Below are positions 7,446 through 13,948 of a DNA stretch of 31,398 bases, one piece after another. The translations under genes were made by a program, and so were the position numbers. Position 1 is the stretch's first letter. Each line of letters starts with the position of its first letter. Origin of the DNA: Erysipelotrichaceae bacterium (GTDB lineage: Bacteria; Bacillota_I; Bacilli_A; Erysipelotrichales; Erysipelotrichaceae); NCBI GenBank assembly GCA_900754715.1, contig CAAEDX010000247.1, forward strand, positions 1-31,398. The letters run 5' to 3'. The notes below the pieces were generated by a model, which saw only the letters and a program-made list of their open reading frames with translations, did no database searches and had not been told where the DNA came from.

Positions 7446-9168
7446 ATGCCAATTCCTCCTCGCTCAGCTGAGATGCCGCGATCTCATGATAGATCTGGCA
7501 GCTCTTCAGCAGTTCGCTGTGCGTGCCGATGCCAGCGACCTTGCCTTCGTTGAGCACGACGATGCGGTCCGCATCCATAATGGTGGACACACGCTGTGCC
7601 ACGATCATCATGATAGCGTCCTTCACTTCTTCTTTCAGCTCTTTGCGCAGCTTTGCGTCGGTCGCAAAATCCAGCGCAGAGAAAGAATCGTCATAGATGT
7701 AGATCTGCGGACGGCGCACCAGCGCGCGGGCGATGGACAGCCGCTGTTTCTGCCCGCCGGACACATTGGTCGCGCCCTCGACGATGCGCTCATCAAAACG
7801 CTGCGGCTTCTCATCGATGAACTCATATGCCTGCGCGACCCGGGCCGCATGCTCGACCTCAGCGCTGCTGGCATCCTTCTTGCCAAAGCGGATATTGTCG
7901 GCGATGCTGCCGCGGAACAATACCGCTTTCTGCGCCACATAGCCGATCTTGGCGCGCAGCTGCTGCAAGTCATACTCACGCACATCCTTCTGGTTGATGC
8001 GTACCGTGCCATCGCTCACATCATAAAAGCGCGGCACCAGCGAGACGAGCGTGCTCTTTCCCGAACCGGTGGAGCCGATGAATGCGATCGTCTCACCTTT
8101 GCGCACCGTAAAGCTGACATCCTTGAGCACTGCCTCTTCGCCATCCGGATATACGAAGGTCACATGATCAAACGCGATCTCTTCGATGTCTTCGAGCAAA
8201 GCAGGGTCCTGCGGTTCCTTGACGCTGGAGGAAGTCTTCAGCACGGCCTGGATGCGCTTGGCAGATACGCTGGCACGCGGATACATCATGAACACCGTGC
8301 AGAACAGCATCACGGAAAGCATCGCGTGGAACAGATATTCCATGAAGGCCACCAGCTTGCCCACTTGCAGGATGTCGGCATCGATCATGCCGGCCGCCAC
8401 ATAATAGATGGCCAGCGCCGCCAGGTTCATCACCAGGAAGAACACCGGTTCCGTCGAGGACATCAGCTTGAACAGGCTGCGAGACTGCTTCATGTAAAAG
8501 CGGTTTTCCTGATCGAAGCGCTCGGTCTCATGGCGGTCATTGTTGAAGGAGCGGATGACCCGGATCCCGGTCAGATTCTCGCGGAAGATCCGGTTCAGCC
8601 GGTCCAGCGAGCTCTGCTGGCGCTCGCTGATCGGCGCGGAAGCTTTTCCCACGGCCACGACGCCGATGACGATGATCGGTATGGTCGACGCGATGATCAA
8701 GGAAAGCTCAAGGCTCGAGCTGATGGTCAGCGTGAAGCTTACCACGATCATGACCGGCGTCAGCAGCGCCGTACGCAAGATGACATTCATGAATGTCAGG
8801 ATCTGAAACGCGTCATTGTTGGTGCGCGTGATCAGCGAAGAGACCCCAAAGCGGTTCATCTCCGCGTGGGAAAACGACTGCACCCGAGCAAACACATCAT
8901 TGCGGATGTCGCGGGTCACGGCCGTCGAGATCTTTGCGCAGCAATATCCAAGCAAGATCGTGCCGCAGACACCGATGAGCGAGATCACGGCGATCACGGC
9001 GCCGCTTTGCAGCAGATATCCTTTATCCTGGCACAGCACGCCCTCATCGATCATGTTGGACACCAGGGTCGGTATGCCCAGTTCGACCAAGGCAAATCCG
9101 AACACCGACAAGATATTGAGCAGCACCAGCCCTTTGTAGCGTTTCATGTACTGTAAGATCAGTTTCAT
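7435..9168 (-). CDS. ABC exporter half-transporter, degenerate-site subunit
   Basis: A 577-aa membrane-NBD fusion, first gene of the exporter pair. Walker A is GSTGSGKSTL and the signature is a canonical VSGGQKQRL. Walker B reads IYIYDDSFSALD, with Asp where the catalytic Glu normally stands, and the switch His is replaced in VAQRVST. These two changes mark the degenerate half of a heterodimeric exporter; its good LSGGQ completes the partner's active site. The ATG at 9168 has GGTGAGG five nt upstream; a longer frame up to 9207 has no ribosome site. Its own extended -10 promoter follows the padR terminator, so it can be expressed separately from padR. Confidence 0.92.
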   Translation of the reverse strand: MKLILQYMKRYKGLVLLNILSVFGFALVELGIPTLVSNMIDEGVLCQDKGYLLQSGAVIAVISLIGVCGTILLGYCCAKISTAVTRDIRNDVFARVQSFSHAEMNRFGVSSLITRTNNDAFQILTFMNVILRTALLTPVMIVVSFTLTISSSLELSLIIASTIPIIVIGVVAVGKASAPISERQQSSLDRLNRIFRENLTGIRVIRSFNNDRHETERFDQENRFYMKQSRSLFKLMSSTEPVFFLVMNLAALAIYYVAAGMIDADILQVGKLVAFMEYLFHAMLSVMLFCTVFMMYPRASVSAKRIQAVLKTSSSVKEPQDPALLEDIEEIAFDHVTFVYPDGEEAVLKDVSFTVRKGETIAFIGSTGSGKSTLVSLVPRFYDVSDGTVRINQKDVREYDLQQLRAKIGYVAQKAVLFRGSIADNIRFGKKDASSAEVEHAARVAQAYEFIDEKPQRFDERIVEGATNVSGGQKQRLSIARALVRRPQIYIYDDSFSALDFATDAKLRKELKEEVKDAIMMIVAQRVSTIMDADRIVVLNEGKVAGIGTHSELLKSCQIYHEIAASQLSEEELAYGK

Positions 9169-9205
9169 TCTTTCCTCACCTCTTCCCTTTCTCAGTATCC
9201 GCTCC

Positions 9206-9234
9206 ATTCTAACATATCTTATTTATAATAAACA
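9206..9234 (-). promoter_or_regulatory. Extended -10 promoter of the ABC exporter with overlapping dyad
   Basis: On the minus strand TGT-TAGAAT (9206-9214) is an extended -10; the -35 position (9229-9234) is poor. A 13-bp palindrome TTATTTATAATAA (9219-9231) lies in the spacer and -35 area, where a repressor would block polymerase. PadR from the adjacent gene is the obvious candidate, but the site lacks the common ATGT-N8-ACAT form. Confidence 0.5.
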
Positions 9235-9244
9235 GGGGTGCCGC

Positions 9245-9294
9245 ATAAAAAAGGAAAAAGCGCATGGGCACGGCTTGCGCCGCTGCTCATGCGC
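9245..9294 (-). terminator. Terminator after padR
   Basis: A long stem of about 15 bp (GCGCATG, one A-C mismatch, GCA and GCGGC pairing across a GCAA-type loop) is followed on the minus strand by TTTTTCCTTTTTT. The padR stop codon lies inside the left arm. Confidence 0.8.
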
Positions 9295-9625
9295 CTTTCT
9301 TCCGGTCGATCTCCATGAACCGATCGATGCAGTCAACCGACTTCCGGTAATAATCATATAACGATTCCAGATACTCCCTGCCCTTATCCTCTAAATGATA
9401 ATACACCTTGACCTGACGGACCGAAGTATTCTTTTTCTCGCTGCTGATGTAGCCGTTGTCTTCCAGCCGATACAAGACCGGATACAAGATGCCTTCTCTG
9501 ATGCGGAAAAAGTTTTCCGTGCGTTTGGCGATCTCCTGAGAGATCTCATAGCCATACTGATCGCCTTCCTGCAAAAGCTTCAGCGCCAGCATCTCGATCC
9601 TGAAAAAATCTGTTCTCTTTCGCAT
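9287..9625 (-). CDS. PadR family transcriptional regulator
   Basis: A 112-aa winged-helix protein of the PadR-s1 kind. The N-terminal domain shows ALKLLQEGDQYGYEISQEI, then FFRIREGILYPVLYRLEDNG and the wing region VYYHLEDKGREYL; a short C-terminal helix (about residues 80-108) would dimerise. The ATG at 9625 follows AGAGGTAGGAAC; the longer frame lacks a ribosome site. PadR proteins commonly repress neighbouring multidrug ABC exporters and are released by the exported drug. Here the gene lies immediately upstream of the exporter pair in the same orientation, separated by a terminator and an exporter promoter. Control of that promoter is inference from position. Confidence 0.88.
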   Translation of the reverse strand: MRKRTDFFRIEMLALKLLQEGDQYGYEISQEIAKRTENFFRIREGILYPVLYRLEDNGYISSEKKNTSVRQVKVYYHLEDKGREYLESLYDYYRKSVDCIDRFMEIDRKKGA

Positions 9626-9710
9626 GTTCCTACCTCTTAGACTCTTTTTTATCATAACACAACTTTCGGCCTGAGATCATGTCATTCTTAAGGATATTTG
9701 CCTAATATGC

Positions 9711-9736
9711 AAAAAAGACGGATCCAAAGGCGTCTT
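9711..9736 (-). terminator. Terminator of the phosphatase-HAD operon
   Basis: On the minus strand AAGACG, a 10-nt loop and CGTCTT run into a T6 tract. The stop codon of the HAD gene overlaps the left arm. Confidence 0.75.
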
Positions 9737-10547
9737 ACAGGGCAAAACGCTCGATTGCTTCTGCGACCGCGTCATGTTCATGGTCAGCTTCCAGCACCAC
9801 ATCGGCAGCCTCGCGGATCGCCTCTGGGGCATTGGCCACGGCGACGCCGATGCCGGCGACGCGGATCATCTCCAGGTCGTTAAAGTTATCACCGATCGCC
9901 ATGGTCTGTGCCATGTCGATCTTCAGCATCTCTGCGAGCATTCGCAGCCCTTCTCCTTTGTTCACGCCGGCAGCGTTGATCTCGATATAACGGTCAGAAG
10001 AGAAGCTGATCTCCAGCCCTTCTTTCAGCGATGGATCCATCTGTTCGGCAAACTGCTTCAGATATGGCATGTCCCAGCGCTCATAAAGCATCTTGGCCAC
10101 GCCGATATCCTTCAGAAAAGACACATCCTCGGGCAGCGGCAGTGGATCATCGACAAACAGCGGCAGATCACGGAGCTCCCGTTCATCGAGCGCCTCATGA
10201 TACAGCGTGCCATCCTCGGCAAACACTTCCACGCCCATGCCATGACTGCGGGCATAGGCGATGAGCGCCTGCACTTTGTCCGCAGGCACGCCCTTTGCGC
10301 AACATACCTTTCCGCTGTTTTCGCTGATCAGCGCGCCATTGGTGGAAATGACATAATGTTCCGCTTTTCCCAGCGCGTCCAGCTGGCGCAGCGTGCGCTC
10401 CAGGCTCGTATAGATGCGGCCGGTACAAGGCACGAACAAGCCGCCGCTCGCTTCAAACGCGCGAATGGCGGCTCTGTTCCCTGCCGAAACATTTTTATCG
10501 CGGTCGAGCAGCGTCTCATCCAGGTCGCAGACGATCAGCCTGATCAT
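9735..10547 (-). CDS. Cof-type HAD-IIB family hydrolase
   Basis: A 270-aa phosphatase of the Cof/YidA class. Motif I is VCDLDETLLDRD at the N-terminus, motif II is FVPCTGR, and motif IV is the typical AIGDNFNDLEMIRVAG followed by GVAVANAPEAIREAAD. The stretch from about residue 85 to 190 is the C2-type cap that selects the substrate. Members dephosphorylate sugar phosphates, flavin or pyridoxal phosphates; the specific substrate cannot be assigned. Its ATG overlaps the stop of the upstream histidine phosphatase by 4 nt (ATGA type), so translation is coupled and the two phosphatases may act together. Confidence 0.9.
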   Translation of the reverse strand: MIRLIVCDLDETLLDRDKNVSAGNRAAIRAFEASGGLFVPCTGRIYTSLERTLRQLDALGKAEHYVISTNGALISENSGKVCCAKGVPADKVQALIAYARSHGMGVEVFAEDGTLYHEALDERELRDLPLFVDDPLPLPEDVSFLKDIGVAKMLYERWDMPYLKQFAEQMDPSLKEGLEISFSSDRYIEINAAGVNKGEGLRMLAEMLKIDMAQTMAIGDNFNDLEMIRVAGIGVAVANAPEAIREAADVVLEADHEHDAVAEAIERFAL

Positions 10548-11134
10548 TCGTCATCATCCTCCCCGCCATTGAGATAAGCGGCGTCCAAGTTATAATTGAT
10601 GACACTGAACTCGCCATCTTTCCACTCCAGCAAAGAGAAGCTGGCATTGTTCAGGTGCACGTGCATCCGCTGCAAGTGCGCGTCCACGCGCTTGAGCAGC
10701 GCCGTGATGGCCGCGCCATGAGAAACGACCAAGATATCGCCCTCATAATCCCGCACATACTCTCTGAAAGCAGCATACATGCGCTCTGCGACCTCTTCCA
10801 GGCTCTCTGCACCCTGTACTTTCTCCTGATACAGGCGATGACGGACATCCTCCGTGAAGCGTGCGCCGTCCAGTTCACCGAAATCACGCTCCACGATGCG
10901 TGCGTCTTCCCGAACTTCACCGATATTGGCATACTGTGCCAGAATGGCCCCGGTCTGTTTCGCTCTTGACAGCGGCGAAGTGATCAGCGCCTGAAAGGTC
11001 TTTCCGCGCAATGCCTCCGCAGCGGCCTCAGCTTGTCTGCGGCCATTCTCATTCAGTTCGATATCCCTGCGTCCCTGAATGCGTCCTTCCGCATTCCACT
11101 GCGTCTCTCCGTGTCTCACGATATAGATCATCAT
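10544..11134 (-). CDS. Histidine phosphatase family protein (phosphoglycerate mutase-like)
   Basis: A 196-aa branch-1 histidine phosphatase. The catalytic motif IYIVRHGETQWN lies at the N-terminus (phospho-His in RHGE). SPLSRAKQTG is the second Arg-bearing motif, VERDFGELDG carries the acid region, and ILVVSHGAAITAL gives the second active-site His. The protein is too short for a classic cofactor-dependent glycolytic mutase (about 230-250 aa), so a broad-specificity or metabolite phosphatase is more likely. AGGAGGG lies 8 nt before the first of two adjacent ATGs. The gene is transcribed from an extended -10 promoter at 11173-11181 and is divergent from the M17 peptidase. Confidence 0.9.
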   Translation of the reverse strand: MMIYIVRHGETQWNAEGRIQGRRDIELNENGRRQAEAAAEALRGKTFQALITSPLSRAKQTGAILAQYANIGEVREDARIVERDFGELDGARFTEDVRHRLYQEKVQGAESLEEVAERMYAAFREYVRDYEGDILVVSHGAAITALLKRVDAHLQRMHVHLNNASFSLLEWKDGEFSVINYNLDAAYLNGGEDDDE

Positions 11135-11172
11135 CTTGTCACCCTCCTGTTTCTTTTTTACGAAGTAAGTCT

Positions 11173-11181
11173 ATTATAGCA
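11173..11181 (-). promoter_or_regulatory. Extended -10 promoter of the phosphatase-HAD operon
   Basis: On the minus strand TGC-TATAAT is a perfect extended -10. No good -35 is seen 16-18 nt upstream. The start would be near 11166, giving a leader of about 32 nt with AGGAGGG. Confidence 0.6.
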
Positions 11182-11237
11182 CACCGGCAGGTAAACGAAG
11201 CAGAAAATGCAAAAGATTGAAAAATTTTACATCCTTT

Positions 11238-11262
11238 GAAAGCGATATCGTTCCATGCTTTC
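11238..11262. promoter_or_regulatory. Inverted repeat in the divergent promoter region
   Basis: GAAAGC and GCTTTC flank a 13-nt centre that contains GATATC. The repeat lies around the -35 zone of the M17 promoter and could be an operator. The half sites are short, so this may be chance. Confidence 0.25.
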
Positions 11263-11277
11263 ATCTTGGTGAAATCA

Positions 11278-11286
11278 TGCTATAAT
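11278..11286 (+). promoter_or_regulatory. Extended -10 promoter of the M17 aminopeptidase gene
   Basis: TGC-TATAAT (11278-11286) is a perfect extended -10 hexamer, 22 nt before the ribosome site AAGGA. The -35 region is weak (TTTCA-like), as is usual for extended -10 promoters. Confidence 0.65.
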
Positions 11287-11313
11287 GACTGACAGAAAGA
11301 AGGAATGAAAACC

Positions 11314-12723
11314 ATGAAAATGATCACGCATCAAGAAGCGCTGCGGCAAACGCACGCGCTGATCATCCCGATTTATGAAGGCGATGCTCTCCCCAGGGCG
11401 CTGTGTGAAGCGCTCGGCTATGATTTTGCCCAAGAAGAGTTAGGAAAAGAAGGTGAGATCCAGCGGCTGAGCACCCTGGGCCGCCTGCCCATGACGACAC
11501 TGATCCTGGCTGGCATGGGCAAAAAGGAAGACATCACCTATGGCAAAGCCAAACAGCTTCTGGGCACGGCATTGTACCCATGCAAGCAAGAGTGCTGTGT
11601 CTGGCTCGACACCATGATCTGCGCGAGCCTTCCTGCTGCGGACGCGGCCCGTGCCCTGGGCTATGCTTCGTGTTACAGCACCTACCGCTACGCCAAAGCA
11701 CGCAAGGAAACAACACAAGTCATTGCCGCCAGCGATCAGGACATCGCGGATGATCTGCAGGAGGGCGAGATCATCGGCCGCTGCGTCGTTCATGCGCGCG
11801 ACCTAGGCAATACGCCAGCCAATCTGATGCGTCCGGACATGCTGGCAGCAGAATGTGAGCGGACCGCGAGGGAGCTCGCTTTGCCCATCGAGATTTTTCC
11901 GGCCGCAGAAATCGGCGCCAATGCCTTGCAGGCTGTAGGCAGCGGTTCCGACATCGCGCCGCGCCTCATCTGCATCACCTATCAAGGCAATGGCGACGCC
12001 CCGTTTACCGCTCTGGTCGGCAAAGGCATCACCTTTGACAGCGGCGGTTACTGTCTCAAGCCGCGCACGTCCATGACCGGCATGAAATATGACATGTGCG
12101 GCGCCGCCAACGCGCTGTGCGCCCTTGAGCTTGCCGCCCGCCTGCACTTGAAACAAAACGTGATGGCCGTCATCGCCGCGGCGGAAAACAAGATCGGCCC
12201 CGGCGGCTATACGGTGGACGATGTGATCGTCACCCTCAGCGGCAAAAACGTGGAAGTGACCAATACCGATGCGGAAGGACGGCTCATCCTGTGTGATGCC
12301 ATCACCTTTGCGGCCAGCCGCAAGGCCGCGCGCATCATCGATATGGCGACGCTTACCGGCGCATGCGTGACGGCGCTCGGTGAACGCTACACCGGCGTTT
12401 TCGCCAATGACGATCATTTCTTCGCGCAGCTGAAGCTGGCAGCCGATGCATGCGGCGAAGCGGTATGGCGGCTGCCGGTCGACAAAGCTTTCCACGACGC
12501 GCTGCATTGCAGCACCGTCGCTGACCTGGTCAACGCTATCCCCAAAGCAGGCGGAGGAAGCTGTCTGGCCGCGGCCTTCCTTGAGGAATTCGTTCCAGAA
12601 GGCACACCTTGGATCCATCTGGACATCGCTGGATCAGCAGAGACACCTAAGGGCTGCAGCTATGCGCAGAAAGGCGCTTCCGGCATCATGATCGAAACGC
12701 TTGCCAAACTGCTCTCACGCTAG
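11314..12723 (+). CDS. M17 family leucyl aminopeptidase
   Basis: A 469-aa cytosolic di-zinc aminopeptidase. Metal and catalytic motifs are present in order: VGKGITFDSGGYCLKP (Lys237, Asp242), MKYDMCGAA (Asp260) and the family signature NTDAEGRLIL (residues 317-326), which carries Asp, Glu and the catalytic Arg. The N-terminal 150 residues are the weakly conserved macro-like domain. Family members form hexamers, recycle peptides and sometimes bind DNA. An ATG at 11305 directly abuts AAGGA, whereas the ATG at 11314 is 9 nt away from it and is chosen; residues 1-3 of the longer form are therefore doubtful. The gene is monocistronic, with its own extended -10 promoter and terminator. Confidence 0.93.
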   Translation: MKMITHQEALRQTHALIIPIYEGDALPRALCEALGYDFAQEELGKEGEIQRLSTLGRLPMTTLILAGMGKKEDITYGKAKQLLGTALYPCKQECCVWLDTMICASLPAADAARALGYASCYSTYRYAKARKETTQVIAASDQDIADDLQEGEIIGRCVVHARDLGNTPANLMRPDMLAAECERTARELALPIEIFPAAEIGANALQAVGSGSDIAPRLICITYQGNGDAPFTALVGKGITFDSGGYCLKPRTSMTGMKYDMCGAANALCALELAARLHLKQNVMAVIAAAENKIGPGGYTVDDVIVTLSGKNVEVTNTDAEGRLILCDAITFAASRKAARIIDMATLTGACVTALGERYTGVFANDDHFFAQLKLAADACGEAVWRLPVDKAFHDALHCSTVADLVNAIPKAGGGSCLAAAFLEEFVPEGTPWIHLDIAGSAETPKGCSYAQKGASGIMIETLAKLLSR

Positions 12724-12725
12724 CA

Positions 12726-12748
12726 AGGACCGTAGACCGGTCCTTTTT
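12726..12748 (+). terminator. Terminator after the M17 gene
   Basis: A 7-bp stem AGGACCG/CGGTCCT with a 5-nt loop, followed by TTTT. Confidence 0.75.
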
Positions 12749-12791
12749 CTGTACAGACATTGATCAGTTCCAGAAAAAAAGATGAACCTTC

Positions 12792-12819
12792 TTGCATTTC
12801 TGTGAATATGCTATATAAT
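12792..12819 (+). promoter_or_regulatory. Promoter of the hemolysin III-like gene
   Basis: TTGCAT (12792-12797), a 16-nt spacer and TATAAT (12814-12819). The transcription start would be near 12826, leaving a leader of about 60 nt. Confidence 0.6.
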
Positions 12820-12835
12820 GAAGATGCAACAAGAA

Positions 12836-12852
12836 CTAGTTTTCAAAACTAG
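12836..12852 (+). promoter_or_regulatory. 17-bp perfect palindrome in the leader of the hemolysin III-like gene
   Basis: CTAGTTTT-C-AAAACTAG lies about 10 nt after the predicted transcription start and about 20 nt before the AAGGAGG ribosome site. It is too short-looped for a stable hairpin and is followed by ATTTTG, so it looks like a DNA operator. No regulator gene is adjacent. Confidence 0.45.
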
Positions 12853-12886
12853 ATTTTGTAATCTTGAAACCAAGGAGGTCTGTCTC

Positions 12887-13621
12887 ATGAAAAATATCAC
12901 CCATTCTTCCGCTGCTTTCTGCATGCAGCCGCAGCTTTTTCCTTCTTCATCAGATCGAAACCAGAAAAAAGACCTGATCCATTGGATCAAAGACCCTGGC
13001 AGCGCGATCACGCATGGCATCGGCTTTATCCTGAGCTTCATCGCCGCTGTCCCGCTTGTTTCGCTCGCTGTGCAAAGCGGCGATATCCGCAAGATCATCG
13101 CAATGAGCGTATTCTCCCTGAGCATGATGGCGCTGTATGCAGCCAGCACCTGTTATCACACTTTCCGCGGCTCACCCAAATCAGAGACGCTGCGCAAGAA
13201 GATCGATCATATGATGATCTTCGTGCTAATTGCCGGCAGCTATACTCCGGTATGCATGCTCACGCTGTGGGATGGTATCGGCAAGCTGCTGCTTGCGCTG
13301 GTCTGGGGCATCGCCATCGCCGGCATGATCCTTAAGCTGTTCTGGGTATACTGTCCGAAATGGGTATCTTCCGTGCTCTATATCGGCATGGGCTGGGTCT
13401 GCATCCTCGCCTTCCCGCAGCTGTGGAACAGCCTGAGCATGGCACAGTTTGGCTGGCTGCTCGCTGGCGGCATCATCTATACCATCGGCGGCGTCATCTA
13501 TGCCTTGAAGCTCTCGCTCTTCAATGACCGCCATCCTTACTTCGGCAGCCATGAGATCTTCCATCTGTTCGTGATGGGCGGCAGTCTCTGCCATTTTATC
13601 GTCATGTTCCTGCTCGTCTGA
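12887..13621 (+). CDS. trhA: Hemolysin III / TrhA-type PAQR membrane protein
   Basis: A 244-aa integral membrane protein with about seven hydrophobic segments between residues 45 and 243. PAQR/hemolysin III motifs are clear: DPGSAITHGIGF before the first segment, SxxYHxF-type ASTCYHTF, the aspartate-bearing IDHMMIFVLIAGSYTPV, and the C-terminal HEIFHLFVMGGSLCHF with the paired His residues proposed to bind zinc. In Bacillus-type bacteria the family affects membrane fluidity and lipid composition; the hemolysin name is historical. AAGGAGG lies 8 nt before the ATG. The first 25-30 residues are hydrophilic and Ser-rich. The leader has a palindrome that may control it. Confidence 0.9.
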   Translation: MKNITHSSAAFCMQPQLFPSSSDRNQKKDLIHWIKDPGSAITHGIGFILSFIAAVPLVSLAVQSGDIRKIIAMSVFSLSMMALYAASTCYHTFRGSPKSETLRKKIDHMMIFVLIAGSYTPVCMLTLWDGIGKLLLALVWGIAIAGMILKLFWVYCPKWVSSVLYIGMGWVCILAFPQLWNSLSMAQFGWLLAGGIIYTIGGVIYALKLSLFNDRHPYFGSHEIFHLFVMGGSLCHFIVMFLLV

Positions 13622-13777
13622 ACGCGGATACCAGAAATGGTCGGCCATCAAATGATGACTACGAAATTCCGTCAAGGTGAATATCGCGCTTTCCTGGTTC
13701 TGTTTTAAGGATCGTCACCTCATCAAATGATCGATCAAGCATATTGAAGGTCCCATATAACTTACCTGGGGCCTTTA
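13622..13777. other. Interval without a confident gene; hairpin at 13747-13775
   Basis: No start codon with a ribosome site opens a convincing reading frame here. A hairpin AAGGTCCCA/TGGGGCCTT (11-nt loop) has a G-U pair on the plus strand but a C-A mismatch on the minus strand, so it is better as a plus-strand structure and could end the hemolysin III transcript; the T-tract is only three. On the minus strand one frame is open from about 13777 to a TAG at 13659-13661 and reads KLYGTFNMLDRSFDEVTIL, which looks like coding sequence but has no usable start. It may be a relic. Confidence 0.35.
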
Positions 13778-13948
13778 CTATTGATTCGACAGCCGAGCAA
13801 ATCTTTCCGGCACATCCAGCGTCTCCATCGCCTGTTCCATCATGAGGTCAATTTTTTCATCAGCTTCCTGCGCTTCTTCCGCACGGCCCTCCAATAGAAA
13901 AGCCCTTGAACGTGACTGTTCAAGGGCTTTCTTTATATGATCTGTCAT
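13778..13948 (-). CDS. Small acidic helical protein, hypothetical, overlapping pheT
   Basis: A 56-aa frame whose ATG overlaps the pheT stop (ATGA), the usual form of translational coupling. The product begins MTDHIKKALEQSRSRAFLLE, is rich in Glu, Ala, Met and charged residues, and is predicted as one or two long helices with a central acidic block EEAQEADEKIDLMMEQAMETL-like pattern split over residues 24-44. It has no hydrophobic segment and I recognise no family. The frame contains the strong hairpin at 13899-13930, so most pheST transcripts may stop inside it. This could be a real fourth element of the operon or a chance frame through a terminator; about even odds. Confidence 0.4.
   Translation of the reverse strand: MTDHIKKALEQSRSRAFLLEGRAEEAQEADEKIDLMMEQAMETLDVPERFARLSNQ
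13899..13930. terminator. Strong hairpin downstream of pheT (probable terminator, both strands)
   Basis: A perfect 13-bp stem AAAGCCCTTGAAC/GTTCAAGGGCTTT has a 6-nt loop. It is followed by TTTTC on the minus strand and TTTCTTTAT on the plus strand. It lies within codons of the small overlapping ORF. Confidence 0.7.

Noticed and set aside
7351..9156. 601-codon open frame on the plus strand, antisense to the ABC exporter
   Set aside because: It is the shadow of a GC-rich gene. It is full of His, Arg, Asp and Gln without any domain, and the opposite strand encodes a clear ABC transporter with all motifs.
12887..13621. A virulence hemolysin
   Set aside because: The hemolysin III name is historical. 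The PAQR/TrhA family acts in membrane homeostasis and nothing nearby suggests a toxin.
13645..13733. Two copies of CATCAAATGAT as a possible repeat element
   Set aside because: Eleven bases in only two copies without flanking similarity; likely chance.
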